The notes: generated by a model not told the origin, from the sequence alone. A stretch of DNA of 64,000 nucleotides from Amycolatopsis taiwanensis DSM 45107 (GCF_000519205.1 NZ_JAFB01000010.1:65962-129961), one strand, 5' to 3'. Positions 51,365 to 59,361 are shown, counted from the stretch's first letter. Made by a program: numbers and translations.

Positions 51365-52333
51365 CTAGCGATCGACGGTCGCGCCCTCGGGCCGAGCCGT
51401 CCGGCCGGCCCAAGTTCGCCAGACCTGCCGGCGGCCCACCCGGCTCCGCCGGGTGATCTCGCGGCGCGCGCGGACCGTCGCGGGCATCCGGACCAACACG
51501 TCGACCAGCACGCGGCAGCGCAGCGGAACGCGGAAATTCGGGGCGTCGGGCACGTCGGCACGCAGCGGCAGTAACGCGGTGATCGCGGCGAACCGTGCGA
51601 GCTCGCGGGCGGCGATCGCGGCGGGAGCGCAACGCAGGAGGGTGAGCAGTCGATTTCGCTCGTTCCAGCGATGGAAGTCCGGCGACCCCGGCCGGGTGCT
51701 GGCGCCGTGCCGGTGTGCGACCCGGGCGTCCGGGACGGTGGCGATCTCGTGCCCGGCCAGCCGCAGCCGCCACGCGGTGTCGGTGTCCTCGTAGTAACAG
51801 AAGAAGTCCGCCGGCACGCCGCCAACCGCCTGGAGAACGTCGGTCCGCAGCACCGCCGCACCGCCGCAGAAACCGAACACCGGCGCTTCCTGGGCGTCCG
51901 CGCCATAGCCGTCGCCGGTCAGCCGGACGCCCAGGGACTGGACGGAACCGTCGGCGCGGTCCAATCGGGAGCCCGCCGCCGCGGCGCTTCCCAGCGCGTC
52001 CTCCAGCCGGGCGAGCCAGGCCGGATCGGGCACCGCGTCGTCGTTGAGCCAGGCCATGAGCTCCGTCTCGACCAGCGGCAGCGCGGCGGCGATGGCGCCC
52101 GCGTAACCGGTGTTGCGCGGCAGCCGGAGGACCTGCGGCTTGGCCGGATGCGCCGCGACGAGTCGCGCCGTGCCGTCGTCGGAGGCGTTGTCCACCAGCA
52201 GGATCCGATGTGGACGTTCCTGAGCGGCCAGCGCGTCGAGGCAGGCGACGATGTGGTCCGCGCCTCGCCAGGTCACCACCACCACCGTGGTCCGCACCCG
52301 GTGCCCGGGGTTCTGCGCTGCGTTCGCCGGCAC
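51365..52333 (-). CDS. GT2-family glycosyltransferase
   Basis: 322 residues, GT-A fold. VVVVTWRGADHIVACLDALA begins the nucleotide-binding part, then ILLVDNASDDGTARL, MAWLNDDAVPDPAWLARLED and FFCYYEDTDTAWRLRLAGHE, the rhamnosyltransferase-like pattern. A GTG at 52333 is used; GTG at 52297 is possible and would sit closer to the fold. It is 19 bp from a divergent GT4 gene. It probably starts the minus-strand glycosyltransferase operon. Confidence 0.88.
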   Translation of the reverse strand: MPANAAQNPGHRVRTTVVVVTWRGADHIVACLDALAAQERPHRILLVDNASDDGTARLVAAHPAKPQVLRLPRNTGYAGAIAAALPLVETELMAWLNDDAVPDPAWLARLEDALGSAAAAGSRLDRADGSVQSLGVRLTGDGYGADAQEAPVFGFCGGAAVLRTDVLQAVGGVPADFFCYYEDTDTAWRLRLAGHEIATVPDARVAHRHGASTRPGSPDFHRWNERNRLLTLLRCAPAAIAARELARFAAITALLPLRADVPDAPNFRVPLRCRVLVDVLVRMPATVRARREITRRSRVGRRQVWRTWAGRTARPEGATVDR

Positions 52334-52352
52334 GGCGAGCAGAATACGGGCC

Positions 52353-53429
52353 GTGCCGGAACTCGTGGTGATCGCCGAGCAGTTGCTGGCGCCGGTGCCT
52401 GGCGGGACCGGTCGCTACACCGCTGAACTGCTGCGCGCCCTCGCCGCCACGGCGCCGCCCGGGTGGGCGGTCTCCAGCGTCGTCGCACGCCATGCGGACG
52501 TGGAAAAGGCGAAGGTCGACGGTGTCTCGGGGCCACGCGTGCTGCCGGTTCCGCCCAAGGCGCTGATCGCCGCGTGGCAGCTCGGGATCCCGCTGTGGCC
52601 CGGCGGGGACGCGGTGCACGCGCCTACCCCACTGGCTCCGCCCCGGGCCGGCCGGCGCACTCTTTCGATCACCGTGCACGACACCGTGCCGTGGACCCAT
52701 CCCGAAACCCTCACCCCGCGCGGAGTGTCCTGGCACCGCGCCATGATCGCGCGGGCGGCCTGGCGCGCCACCGGGCTGGTCGTGCCGACCCGGGCGGTGG
52801 CCGACGACCTGCGGTGCCGGGTCGATTTGCCGGTGCCGGTGCACGTCGCGGGGCACGGTGTGGCTCGCGCGTTGGACCAGGCACTCACCCGCGAAGAGCG
52901 CGTGTCCGTCGACCTGCCCGGCCGGTTCGTACTGGCGGTCGGCACCATCGAGCCGCGCAAGGGCGTGGACCTGCTCGTCCAGGCCACGCGGGCGCTCGGG
53001 GTGCCGCTGGTGCTCGTCGGGCAGCGTGGCTGGGGCCGGGTGGACACCGGGGACGCGCTGGTCCTCGGGCGGTTGCCCGACCGTGAACTGGCCGCCGTGC
53101 TCCGGCGCGCGACGGTGCTCGCCGCGCCCAGCTGGGCGGAGGGCTTCGGCCTGCCGGTGCTGGAGGCCATGGCCGCCGGGGTGCCGGTGGTCCACTCCGA
53201 CGCGCCCGCACTCGTCGAGGTCGCCGGGGGAGCGGGGGTGGTGGTGCCACGAGGGGACGTGAAAGCGCTCACCACGGCTCTGCAGGAGGTGATTTCTTCA
53301 CCGATCCGCGCCGCCGAACTGTCCGAAGCGGGGCGTGGGCGGGCCGCGGAGTTCACCTGGCAGGCCGCGGCCTCTGCGGTTTGGACGATCCACACCGGCA
53401 GGCGCGAGTCCCCCGTTCCCGTCGTGTGA
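52353..53429 (+). CDS. GT4-family glycosyltransferase whose stop codon lies in a repeat
   Basis: 358 residues. LLAPVPGGTGRYTAELLRAL at the start, TVHDTVPWTHPETLTPRGV, VGTIEPRKGVDLLVQATRAL and APSWAEGFGLPVLEAMAAGV are the GT4 landmarks. The natural domain ends near SAVWTIHTG; the last residues RRESPVPVV and the TGA are encoded by the first unit of repeat array B4, so the original stop seems to have been lost or replaced when the repeat arrived. Function is likely envelope mannan or related glycan synthesis. Confidence 0.87.
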   Translation: MPELVVIAEQLLAPVPGGTGRYTAELLRALAATAPPGWAVSSVVARHADVEKAKVDGVSGPRVLPVPPKALIAAWQLGIPLWPGGDAVHAPTPLAPPRAGRRTLSITVHDTVPWTHPETLTPRGVSWHRAMIARAAWRATGLVVPTRAVADDLRCRVDLPVPVHVAGHGVARALDQALTREERVSVDLPGRFVLAVGTIEPRKGVDLLVQATRALGVPLVLVGQRGWGRVDTGDALVLGRLPDRELAAVLRRATVLAAPSWAEGFGLPVLEAMAAGVPVVHSDAPALVEVAGGAGVVVPRGDVKALTTALQEVISSPIRAAELSEAGRGRAAEFTWQAAASAVWTIHTGRRESPVPVV

Positions 53430-53579
53430 GTCCCTCGTTCCGGTCGTGCGTGTCCCTCGTTCCCGGCGTGCGAGTTCCACGTTCCAGGCGACCGGAATGC
53501 GGGACACACGCGACGGGAGTGTGGGACACACGCGACGGGAGTGTGGGACTCGCGCGACGGGAGTGTGGGACTCGCGCCA
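53406..53579. repeat. Array B4: symmetrical 4 + 4 inverted 22 bp units
   Basis: Four plus-oriented 22-mers (53406-53493) are followed by four minus-oriented ones (53492-53579), giving an inverted repeat with arms of 88 bp. Headers alternate GAGTCC, GAGTCC, GTGTCC, GAGTTC on one arm; the other arm has two GTGTCC and two GAGTCC. The first unit contains the stop of the upstream gene (GTG-TGA-GTCCC). It accounts for most of the 217 bp gap before the next gene. Confidence 0.93.
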
Positions 53580-53646
53580 CCTGGGTTCCGGCATGAGTTT
53601 GTGAGTTCCTGACCAACCCGGCTTCGCGGGGTCGTACTCTGCACGG

Positions 53647-54795
53647 GTGGGAGTAGGCGAACCCAGCGTGCTGATCGACGCCACCGCCGTGCCCGCGGAC
53701 CGAGGCGGGGTCGGCCGCTACGTGGACTCGCTGGTGCAGGCACTCGACGCGGACGACGCGGGGATCACGGTGGTCTGCCAGCCGCGCGACGCCGCCCTCT
53801 ACAGCCGGCTCGCGCCACGGTCGCGAGTGGTCCTGACCTCGCCGTCGACGGCCACCCGAACCGCCCGGCTCGTCTGGGAGCAAACCACGCTGCCCAGGCT
53901 GATCCGGCGTCTCGGTGTCGATGTGGTGCACTCACCGCATTACACGCTGCCGCTGGCGAGTCCCACGGCCTCGGTGGTCACCCTGCACGACGCGACGTTC
54001 TTCACCGACGCCGTGCTGCATTCGTCGGTCAAGGCCCGCTTCTTCCGAGCCTGGACCACTACTGCGCTGCGCCGCGCCACGGTGTGCGTGGTGCCCAGCA
54101 AGGCGACCGCGGCGGAGCTCGCGCGGGTGACCCGGGCCCGCCCGCAAACACTGGAGATCATCGAGCACGGCGTCGACGTCGAGCGGTTCCACTCGCCGAC
54201 ACCCGAGGAGGTGCGGGCGGCGCGGCGGGTCATCGGCGTCGAACGCATGCCGTATGTGGCTTTCCTCGGTGCGTTGGAGCCGCGGAAGAACGTGCCCGCG
54301 CTCATCCGCGGCTTCGTCAAGGCGGTCGAGACCAGGCCCGACCCGCCCGCGCTGGTGCTCGCCGGCCAGCCGGGCTGGGACACCCAGGTCGAGAAGGCGC
54401 TCGACGCCGCGCCGCTCCGGCTGCGTGTCATCCGGGCCGGCTACCTGCCGTTCGAAACGCTGGCCGGGTTCCTCGGCGGGGCGGAACTGGTGGCCTATCC
54501 CAGTCTGGGCGAGGGGTTCGGGCTGCCGGTGCTCGAGGCCATGGCATGCGGTGCCTGCGTACTCACCACCCGGCGACTGTCGCTCCCGGAGGTCGGCGGA
54601 GACGCCGTCGCCTACTGTGGGGTGGGTGCCGGTGACGTGGCGGTGGCCCTGTCCGACCTGCTCGACGACCCCTCACGTCGTGCCGCGCTGGCCGCGGCCG
54701 CGCAGCGGCGGGCGAAGGAGTTCTCCTGGGCCGCCAGCGCGGACCGTCATCGCGAAGCGTACGGGAAGGCCTGGTTGGCTCACCGGCGCGGGTGA
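53647..54795 (+). CDS. GT4-family glycosyltransferase
   Basis: 382 residues. SVLIDATAVPADRGGVGRYV at the N-terminus, VVHSPHYTLPLASPTASVV and TLHDATFFTDAVLHSSVKAR, FLGALEPRKNVPALIRGFVK and SLGEGFGLPVLEAMACGACV. This is the same subgroup as the flanking GT4 genes. The GTG start has no ribosome site, so it may be leaderless. It is the last plus-strand glycosyltransferase before wbbL. Confidence 0.9.
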   Translation: MGVGEPSVLIDATAVPADRGGVGRYVDSLVQALDADDAGITVVCQPRDAALYSRLAPRSRVVLTSPSTATRTARLVWEQTTLPRLIRRLGVDVVHSPHYTLPLASPTASVVTLHDATFFTDAVLHSSVKARFFRAWTTTALRRATVCVVPSKATAAELARVTRARPQTLEIIEHGVDVERFHSPTPEEVRAARRVIGVERMPYVAFLGALEPRKNVPALIRGFVKAVETRPDPPALVLAGQPGWDTQVEKALDAAPLRLRVIRAGYLPFETLAGFLGGAELVAYPSLGEGFGLPVLEAMACGACVLTTRRLSLPEVGGDAVAYCGVGAGDVAVALSDLLDDPSRRAALAAAAQRRAKEFSWAASADRHREAYGKAWLAHRRG

Positions 54796-55122
54796 ACCGT
54801 GCAGAGTGGACAAGAGCGGTTGCGATCCGCACTACAGTCAGTAGTGCAAGGCCCCCGTAGGGTCGAGAAGTGAGCCCGTAGTGCGTCCGGACGGTCGTGT
54901 TACGGGCTTCGCGCTGTTCAAGGGTTTGTTCCACCAGCCGCCTCAGACTTCTCGCCATCCGTCATTTTTTACGTCAGTCAGAGGTTGACCACCTTCTCGA
55001 TGACCGGCTCGACCCTTCGCCTCCAGCTACTCCCGGACGCGATCGCCGGTGTGAAATCGGGCAAGGCGCGGAAATCCAGGGCTGGTCCGTGGGCGTGGCG
55101 GCGAACCCGGCACAATGACCAG
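54796..55122. other. Intergenic region before wbbL
   Basis: 327 bp with no convincing gene, no repeat of the A-D types and no clear terminator. A GCACTACAGTCAGTAGTGC palindrome lies near 54826-54844, with TTGCGA just upstream, which could be a hairpin or a promoter region. The wbbL promoter should lie in this stretch. Confidence 0.45.
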
Positions 55123-55983
55123 GTGACCGAGCCGACACGCTATGGCGATGGCCTTGCCGTGGTCGTGGTGACCTACTTCCCCGGCGACGACCTGGAACGC
55201 TTCCTCGACACGCTCGAGAAGGCCACCGTGCGCGACGTACGAGTCGTGCTGGCCGACAACGACTCGACGGACGACGCGCTCGACAAGGCCGCGCGGCGCA
55301 AGAACGTGCAACTGCTGCGGATCGGGAAGAACCTCGGCTACGGCGGGGGCGCGAACCGCGGCGTGGCCGAGCTGGACGACAGCTATGGCTGGGTGGTCGT
55401 GGCCAATCCCGACCTGGAGTGGGACCCGGGTTCCCTCGACACGCTGCTGGATGTCGCCGAGCGCTGGCCGCGCGGCGGCGCGTTCGGCCCGCTCATCCGC
55501 GAGCCCGACGGCTCGGTCTACCCGTCCGCGCGGTTGCTGCCCTCCTTCGGACGCGGGATCGGGCACGCGGTGTTCGGCAAGATCTGGCCGGCGAACCCGT
55601 GGACTAGGGCATACCGGCAGGAGCGTGCCCCCGAGGAGCGGACCGCGGGCTGGCTTTCCGGTTCCTGCCTGCTGTTCCGGCGTGCGGCGTTCGAATCGAC
55701 CGGCGGCTTCGACCCGCGGTACTTCATGTACTTCGAGGACGTCGACCTCGGCGACCGGATCGGCCGCGCGGGCTGGCAGAACGTCTACGCGCCCTCGGCG
55801 GCGGTGACCCACATCGGCGGGAAAGCGACTTCTCGGGCACCGAAGAAGATGCTCGCCGCTCACCATGAAAGCGCCTACCGCTACCTCGCCGATCGCCATC
55901 GCGGGCCGGCGTGGAAACCAGTGCTGGCTCTGATCAAGGCCGGTCTCGCGATCCGCCTCAAGATCGAGACCCGCGGCGGCTGA
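55123..55983 (+). CDS. wbbL: Rhamnosyltransferase WbbL (arabinogalactan linker)
   Basis: 286 residues, GT2. In mycobacteria WbbL transfers rhamnose from dTDP-rhamnose to decaprenyl-PP-GlcNAc, completing the arabinogalactan linker unit. Seen here are LAVVVVTYFPGDDLERFLDT, VLADNDSTDDALDKAA, NLGYGGGANRGVAEL, VVVANPDLEWDPGSLDTLLD and YFMYFEDVDLGDRIGRAGWQ. The order wbbL then manB, with rmlD nearby, is that of Rv3264c-Rv3266c. The GTG at 55123 gives an N-terminus matching the family; an earlier ATG would add 46 odd residues. Confidence 0.93.
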   Translation: MTEPTRYGDGLAVVVVTYFPGDDLERFLDTLEKATVRDVRVVLADNDSTDDALDKAARRKNVQLLRIGKNLGYGGGANRGVAELDDSYGWVVVANPDLEWDPGSLDTLLDVAERWPRGGAFGPLIREPDGSVYPSARLLPSFGRGIGHAVFGKIWPANPWTRAYRQERAPEERTAGWLSGSCLLFRRAAFESTGGFDPRYFMYFEDVDLGDRIGRAGWQNVYAPSAAVTHIGGKATSRAPKKMLAAHHESAYRYLADRHRGPAWKPVLALIKAGLAIRLKIETRGG

Positions 55984-56017
55984 GCCCTGTCGGGGCAATC
56001 CCGGACACTGGGCCTGT

Positions 56018-56117
56018 GGCGGCTCCGCCCTCGCACCCGGGTCTGGGGGCAAGCCCCCAGAGACTGTGCCTTGTGGGGGCTTCGCCCCCACACCCCCGAC
56101 TGGGGGCAAGCCCCCAG
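56018..56117. terminator. Cluster of GC-rich hairpins (extragenic palindromes)
   Basis: CTGGGGGCAAGCCCCCAG occurs twice (56043-56060, 56100-56117) and GTGGGGGCTTCGCCCCCAC once (56073-56091), all perfect, with a degenerate GTGGCGGCTCCGCC copy before them at 56018. They fill the gap between the convergent wbbL and hypothetical genes and are probably a bidirectional terminator. This family differs in plan from the 21/22 bp arrays. Confidence 0.85.
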
Positions 56118-56124
56118 ACCCCCT

Positions 56125-56487
56125 TTACAGGCCTTCGAGGCGGCGGGAGAGATCGGAGCGACCGGTGGACTTCGTGGTGGTGGGGATGAGACCACCCACC
56201 TCCTGCTCCGGCGGCTCCGGCGGGCGCACGGCCGGCAGGCCGACGTACGTCTGGGGCTCGGGTCCGGGCGACTGCAGGTCGCCCTGCACCGAGTTGATCA
56301 GCGTCGCCGGCACCACCGCCGTGGAGTCCGGGTCCTCTTCACGGTCGATTCTGTTCACCACCGCACGGGGGACCCGCTGGGTGTTCGCCGCGTCCATTGG
56401 GGACGTCGCGACCTCTGGTGTCACCACGAAAGGACTGCGTGCCCGTGCCCGGGCAAGCAAGGCATCGGCTCGTTCGCGGGGGTCCAT
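56125..56487 (-). CDS. Conserved-looking hypothetical protein
   Basis: 120 residues from an ATG (MDPRERADALLARAR) preceded by GAGGGA; an extension of 27 residues is possible. Visible are ARSPFVVTPEVATSPMDAAN, then TQRVPRAVVNRIDREEDPD and a Pro/Glu-rich second half. It has no membrane helix or catalytic motif. I infer from its position between wbbL and manB and from the regular codon pattern that it is a real gene; the function is unknown. Confidence 0.65.
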   Translation of the reverse strand: MDPRERADALLARARARSPFVVTPEVATSPMDAANTQRVPRAVVNRIDREEDPDSTAVVPATLINSVQGDLQSPGPEPQTYVGLPAVRPPEPPEQEVGGLIPTTTKSTGRSDLSRRLEGL

Positions 56488-56628
56488 TCCCTCGGCCTCC
56501 CGTTCGACCTGCAGGCCCTCTCCGACCGGGGCCACCCGTGTGCTGTCTAGGGTAGGCCCTCCGGGCATTCACCGTTAGCGTTTCCCCCGGGTTTGTCGCG
56601 GGGTGTTGCGTGATAACAGGAGGACCGC

Positions 56629-56691
56629 GTGCGCCACAATCGTCTTTTCCTGGCTTGCGTGGTCCGACCGGGTGCGGGTGTCCCGCACTGA
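56629..56691 (+). CDS. Small ORF (20 residues) in the manB leader, copy of the mini-ORF repeat
   Basis: GTG preceded by CAGGAGGACCGC; it encodes VRHNRLFLACVVRPGAGVPH and stops 16 bp before the manB GTG. Its second half matches the RPGAGVRH core of the mini-ORFs after the toxin gene at 13.1-13.3 kb, and the flanking DNA is similar over about 75 bp. It could be a leader peptide affecting manB translation, or just a dispersed repeat carrying a start codon. Confidence 0.35.
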   Translation: MRHNRLFLACVVRPGAGVPH

Positions 56692-56707
56692 CACAGGAGG
56701 AATTGAC

Positions 56708-57775
56708 GTGGAACCAGACGCCGTGGTGCTCGTCGGTGGCAAGGGCACCCGACTGCGCCCGCTGACCCTGTCCGCCCCGAAGCCCATGCTGCCGACCGCG
56801 GGCGTGCCGTTCCTGAGTCACCTGTTGTCCCGGATTCGTGCCGCGGGAATGACCCACGTCGTGCTGGGCACCTCCTACCGTGCGGAAGTCTTCGAGGAGT
56901 ACTTCGGCGACGGTTCCGCGCATGGCCTGGAGCTGGAGTACGTGGTGGAGGAAGAACCGCTCGACACCGGGGGAGCGATCCGCAACGTCTTCGACCACCT
57001 GCGCGCCGACCATGCGGTGATCTTCAACGGCGACATCCTCTCCGGCGCCGATCTCCAGGCGCTCGTGCGGGCGCATCGCGACAGCTCGGCGGACGTGACC
57101 CTGCACCTGCAGCGGGTCGCCGATCCGAGCCGGTTCGGTTCGGTGCCCACGGACGAAAACGGCCGCGTGACCGCGTTCCTCGAGAAGACCCCGAACCCGC
57201 CGACGGACCAGATCAACGCCGGTTGCTACGTGTTCCGGCGCGAGATCATCGAGGCGATCCCGGCGGGCAGGCGGATTTCGGTGGAGCGGGACACCTTCCC
57301 CGGCCTGCTGGCCGCCGGTGCGCACCTGCACGGCTTCGTCGATGCCTCGTACTGGCTCGATGTCGGTACCCCGGAGGCGTTCGTGCGTGGCTCCGCCGAC
57401 CTCGTCCGCGGGGTGGCGCCCACGTCGGCGTTGCCGGGCCCGGTCGGCGAAGCGCTCGTTCTCGACGGCGCCCACGTCGCCGCGGGAGCCACGGTGACCG
57501 GCGGCGCCACGATCGGCACCGGGGCGGAGGTCGCGACCGGTGCGCGGATCGACGGATCCGTGCTGTTCGACGGTGTCGTCATCGGCGAAGATGTGGTGGT
57601 GGAGAACTCCGTGCTGGGCGTGGGCGCGCGTGTCGAGAAGGGCGCGGTGCTGCGCGGGGTGGTCCTTGGCGATGGCGCCACCGTGGGTTCCGGATGCGAG
57701 TTGCTCACCGGCGCCCGGGTGTGGCCAGGCGTGGCGCTTCCGGCCGGTTCGATCCGATTCTCCAGTGACGCCTGA
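56708..57775 (+). CDS. manB: Mannose-1-phosphate guanylyltransferase
   Basis: 355 residues. It makes GDP-mannose from mannose-1-phosphate and GTP. The N-terminal nucleotidyl domain has VVLVGGKGTRLRPLTLSAPK and PMLPTAGVPFLSHLLSRI, the middle has MTHVVLGTSYRAEVFEEYFG and TDQINAGCYVFRREIIEAIP, and the C-terminus is a left-handed beta-helix (repeats in VTGGATIGTGAEVATGARID and RVEKGAVLRGVVLGDGAT). Closely similar to mycobacterial Rv3264c. The GTG has AGGAGGA upstream. It shares TGATG with the AlkA-like gene. Confidence 0.95.
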   Translation: MEPDAVVLVGGKGTRLRPLTLSAPKPMLPTAGVPFLSHLLSRIRAAGMTHVVLGTSYRAEVFEEYFGDGSAHGLELEYVVEEEPLDTGGAIRNVFDHLRADHAVIFNGDILSGADLQALVRAHRDSSADVTLHLQRVADPSRFGSVPTDENGRVTAFLEKTPNPPTDQINAGCYVFRREIIEAIPAGRRISVERDTFPGLLAAGAHLHGFVDASYWLDVGTPEAFVRGSADLVRGVAPTSALPGPVGEALVLDGAHVAAGATVTGGATIGTGAEVATGARIDGSVLFDGVVIGEDVVVENSVLGVGARVEKGAVLRGVVLGDGATVGSGCELLTGARVWPGVALPAGSIRFSSDA

Positions 57776-58668
57776 TGTTGTACCGCCCGCCGTTTCCGCT
57801 GGACCTCGGTGCGGTGCTGGCACCGCACCGGCGGGGCAAGGGTGATCCCTGCCAGCGCCACGAGGCGGGCATCACGTGGCTGACCGGCAACACGCCGGAA
57901 GGCCCGGCGACCCTGATGTTGCGCCGGTTCGCCGATGGTGAGGTCGAGGCGCAGGCGTGGGGACCCGGTGGGGACCGCCTGCTCGACGGGGTACCGGCGC
58001 TGCTCGGCGCGCGCGACGACGATCGCGAATTCGTCGCACACCACGACCTGGTCGCGACCGTGCGCCGCCGGAAGCCGGGGCTGCGGCTCGGAGCGACCGG
58101 CCGGGTGTGGGACGCGCTGGTGCCGGCGGTGCTGGAGCAGAAGGTCACCGGGATCGAGGCCCGCCGGTCGTGGCGCGAGCTGTGCCGGTGGTTCGGCGAG
58201 CCGGCGCCCGGCCCGGCGCCGGCCGGGTTGCGCGTGCCGCCGTCACCGCGCGCGATCCTGTCCATCGTGGACTGGAAGTGGCATCGGGCCGGTGTCGACC
58301 TCAGCCGCCGGCGCGCGCTGATCTTCGCCGCCCAGGTGGCGCACCGGCTGGAACGCGCGGCCGTACTGGGCGGCGCCGAAGGGCGCGCGTTGCTGCGCAA
58401 GGTGCCGGGCATCGGCGTGTGGACCGCGGCCGAGGTGGCCCAGCGGGCCTGGGGTGATCCGGACGCGGTGAGCTTCGGGGACTTCCACATCCCGTCCGTG
58501 GTCGGATATGCCTTGCTGGGCAAGGCACTCGACGACGCCGGCCTCGCCGAGGTGCTCGCCCCCTATGCGCCGCAACGCCAGCGAGCGGTGCGATACGTCG
58601 AAGCCGCGGGGTTCAGCCGTCCCCGCTTCGGCCCGCGACTCCCGGTGCGCGATTACCGTGCGTTGTGA
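57775..58668 (+). CDS. AlkA-like DNA-3-methyladenine glycosylase
   Basis: 297 residues of the HhH-GPD superfamily, removing alkylated bases from DNA. LVPAVLEQKVTGIEARRSWR precedes the helix-hairpin-helix LLRKVPGIGVWTAAEVAQRA, then GDPDAVSFGDFHIPSVVGYA holds the catalytic aspartate. ATG overlaps the manB stop, so it may be expressed from the manB operon. Its last 56 bp overlap the convergent NUDIX gene. Confidence 0.87.
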   Translation: MLYRPPFPLDLGAVLAPHRRGKGDPCQRHEAGITWLTGNTPEGPATLMLRRFADGEVEAQAWGPGGDRLLDGVPALLGARDDDREFVAHHDLVATVRRRKPGLRLGATGRVWDALVPAVLEQKVTGIEARRSWRELCRWFGEPAPGPAPAGLRVPPSPRAILSIVDWKWHRAGVDLSRRRALIFAAQVAHRLERAAVLGGAEGRALLRKVPGIGVWTAAEVAQRAWGDPDAVSFGDFHIPSVVGYALLGKALDDAGLAEVLAPYAPQRQRAVRYVEAAGFSRPRFGPRLPVRDYRAL

Positions 58669-59200
58669 CCCGCGCCGCGCTGGCCAGCATTTCGGACAGG
58701 TCGTCCGAGTCCGGTGGCAGACCGTCCAGCGGCCACCAGCGCAGGTCGTCGGACTCGTCGCTGCGCACGGGTTCGGCGCCGGGCGGGGCGTGGACGGCGA
58801 AGCGGACGTCGAAGTGCCGGGTCGGCACGCCGAGCGAGCAGGTGATCGGATGCACGTCCAGATGGATGGGCTCGGGGTCGATGCGCAAACCGTCCATTCC
58901 GGACTCTTCCGTCGCCTCTCGCAGCGCCGCGGCGGCCAGCGTGGGATCACCGGGTTCGCAGTGCCCGCCGAGCTGCAGCCAGCGGCCGACCCGTGGGTGC
59001 AGGGTCAGCAGCACGCTCGTCCGGTCCGCGTCCAGCAGCACCGCCGACGCGGTCACGTGCCCCGCGGCACATGACCGCGCGCAGGCGTCCTCGCGCGCGG
59101 CGAGGAAGCCGAGAAAAGCCTGCCGAAGGGACTCCTGAGCGGGCAGGGAAGGGCGCCAGCTGTCCAAAGTGGAGATCGCGTCGCGATGTAAGAGGGTCAT
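58613..59200 (-). CDS. NUDIX hydrolase
   Basis: 195 residues. The Nudix box GX5EX7REUXEEXGU is in GGHCEPGDPTLAAAALRE and ATEESG. The flanking GHVTASAVLLDADRTSVLL and HPRVGRWLQLGGHC are those of small nucleotide or coenzyme pyrophosphatases. Substrate unknown. The stop lies inside the end of the AlkA-like gene, a 56 bp convergent overlap. The upstream gap to 59361 holds nothing recognised. Confidence 0.85.
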   Translation of the reverse strand: MTLLHRDAISTLDSWRPSLPAQESLRQAFLGFLAAREDACARSCAAGHVTASAVLLDADRTSVLLTLHPRVGRWLQLGGHCEPGDPTLAAAALREATEESGMDGLRIDPEPIHLDVHPITCSLGVPTRHFDVRFAVHAPPGAEPVRSDESDDLRWWPLDGLPPDSDDLSEMLASAARVTTHGNRAPGVAGRSGDG

Positions 59201-59361
59201 TCAAAAGTCCCGTGTTAGTGCTTCGGCGAGTGGAAGACGCGCCGCCGGAGGCTCCGCGAACGCGGCTGCGGGCCGCCGGAGGAGATTGGCCGGATGTGGG
59301 TTGCCAGGTCGCGGTCCGTAGACGCGTTCGTCGATCGCGCGTTTTGAATAACACAGGAGGC

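Noticed and set aside
48750..53195. 1481-codon minus-strand frame joining the GT2-GT4 gene to upstream DNA
   Set aside because: The part above 51248 overlaps a GT2 gene in another frame and a GT4 gene on the other strand; a TTG with GGAGG gives the expected start.
54796..55122. Riboswitch or structured RNA in the wbbL leader
   Set aside because: Only one short palindrome is visible and no known riboswitch core could be recognised by eye.
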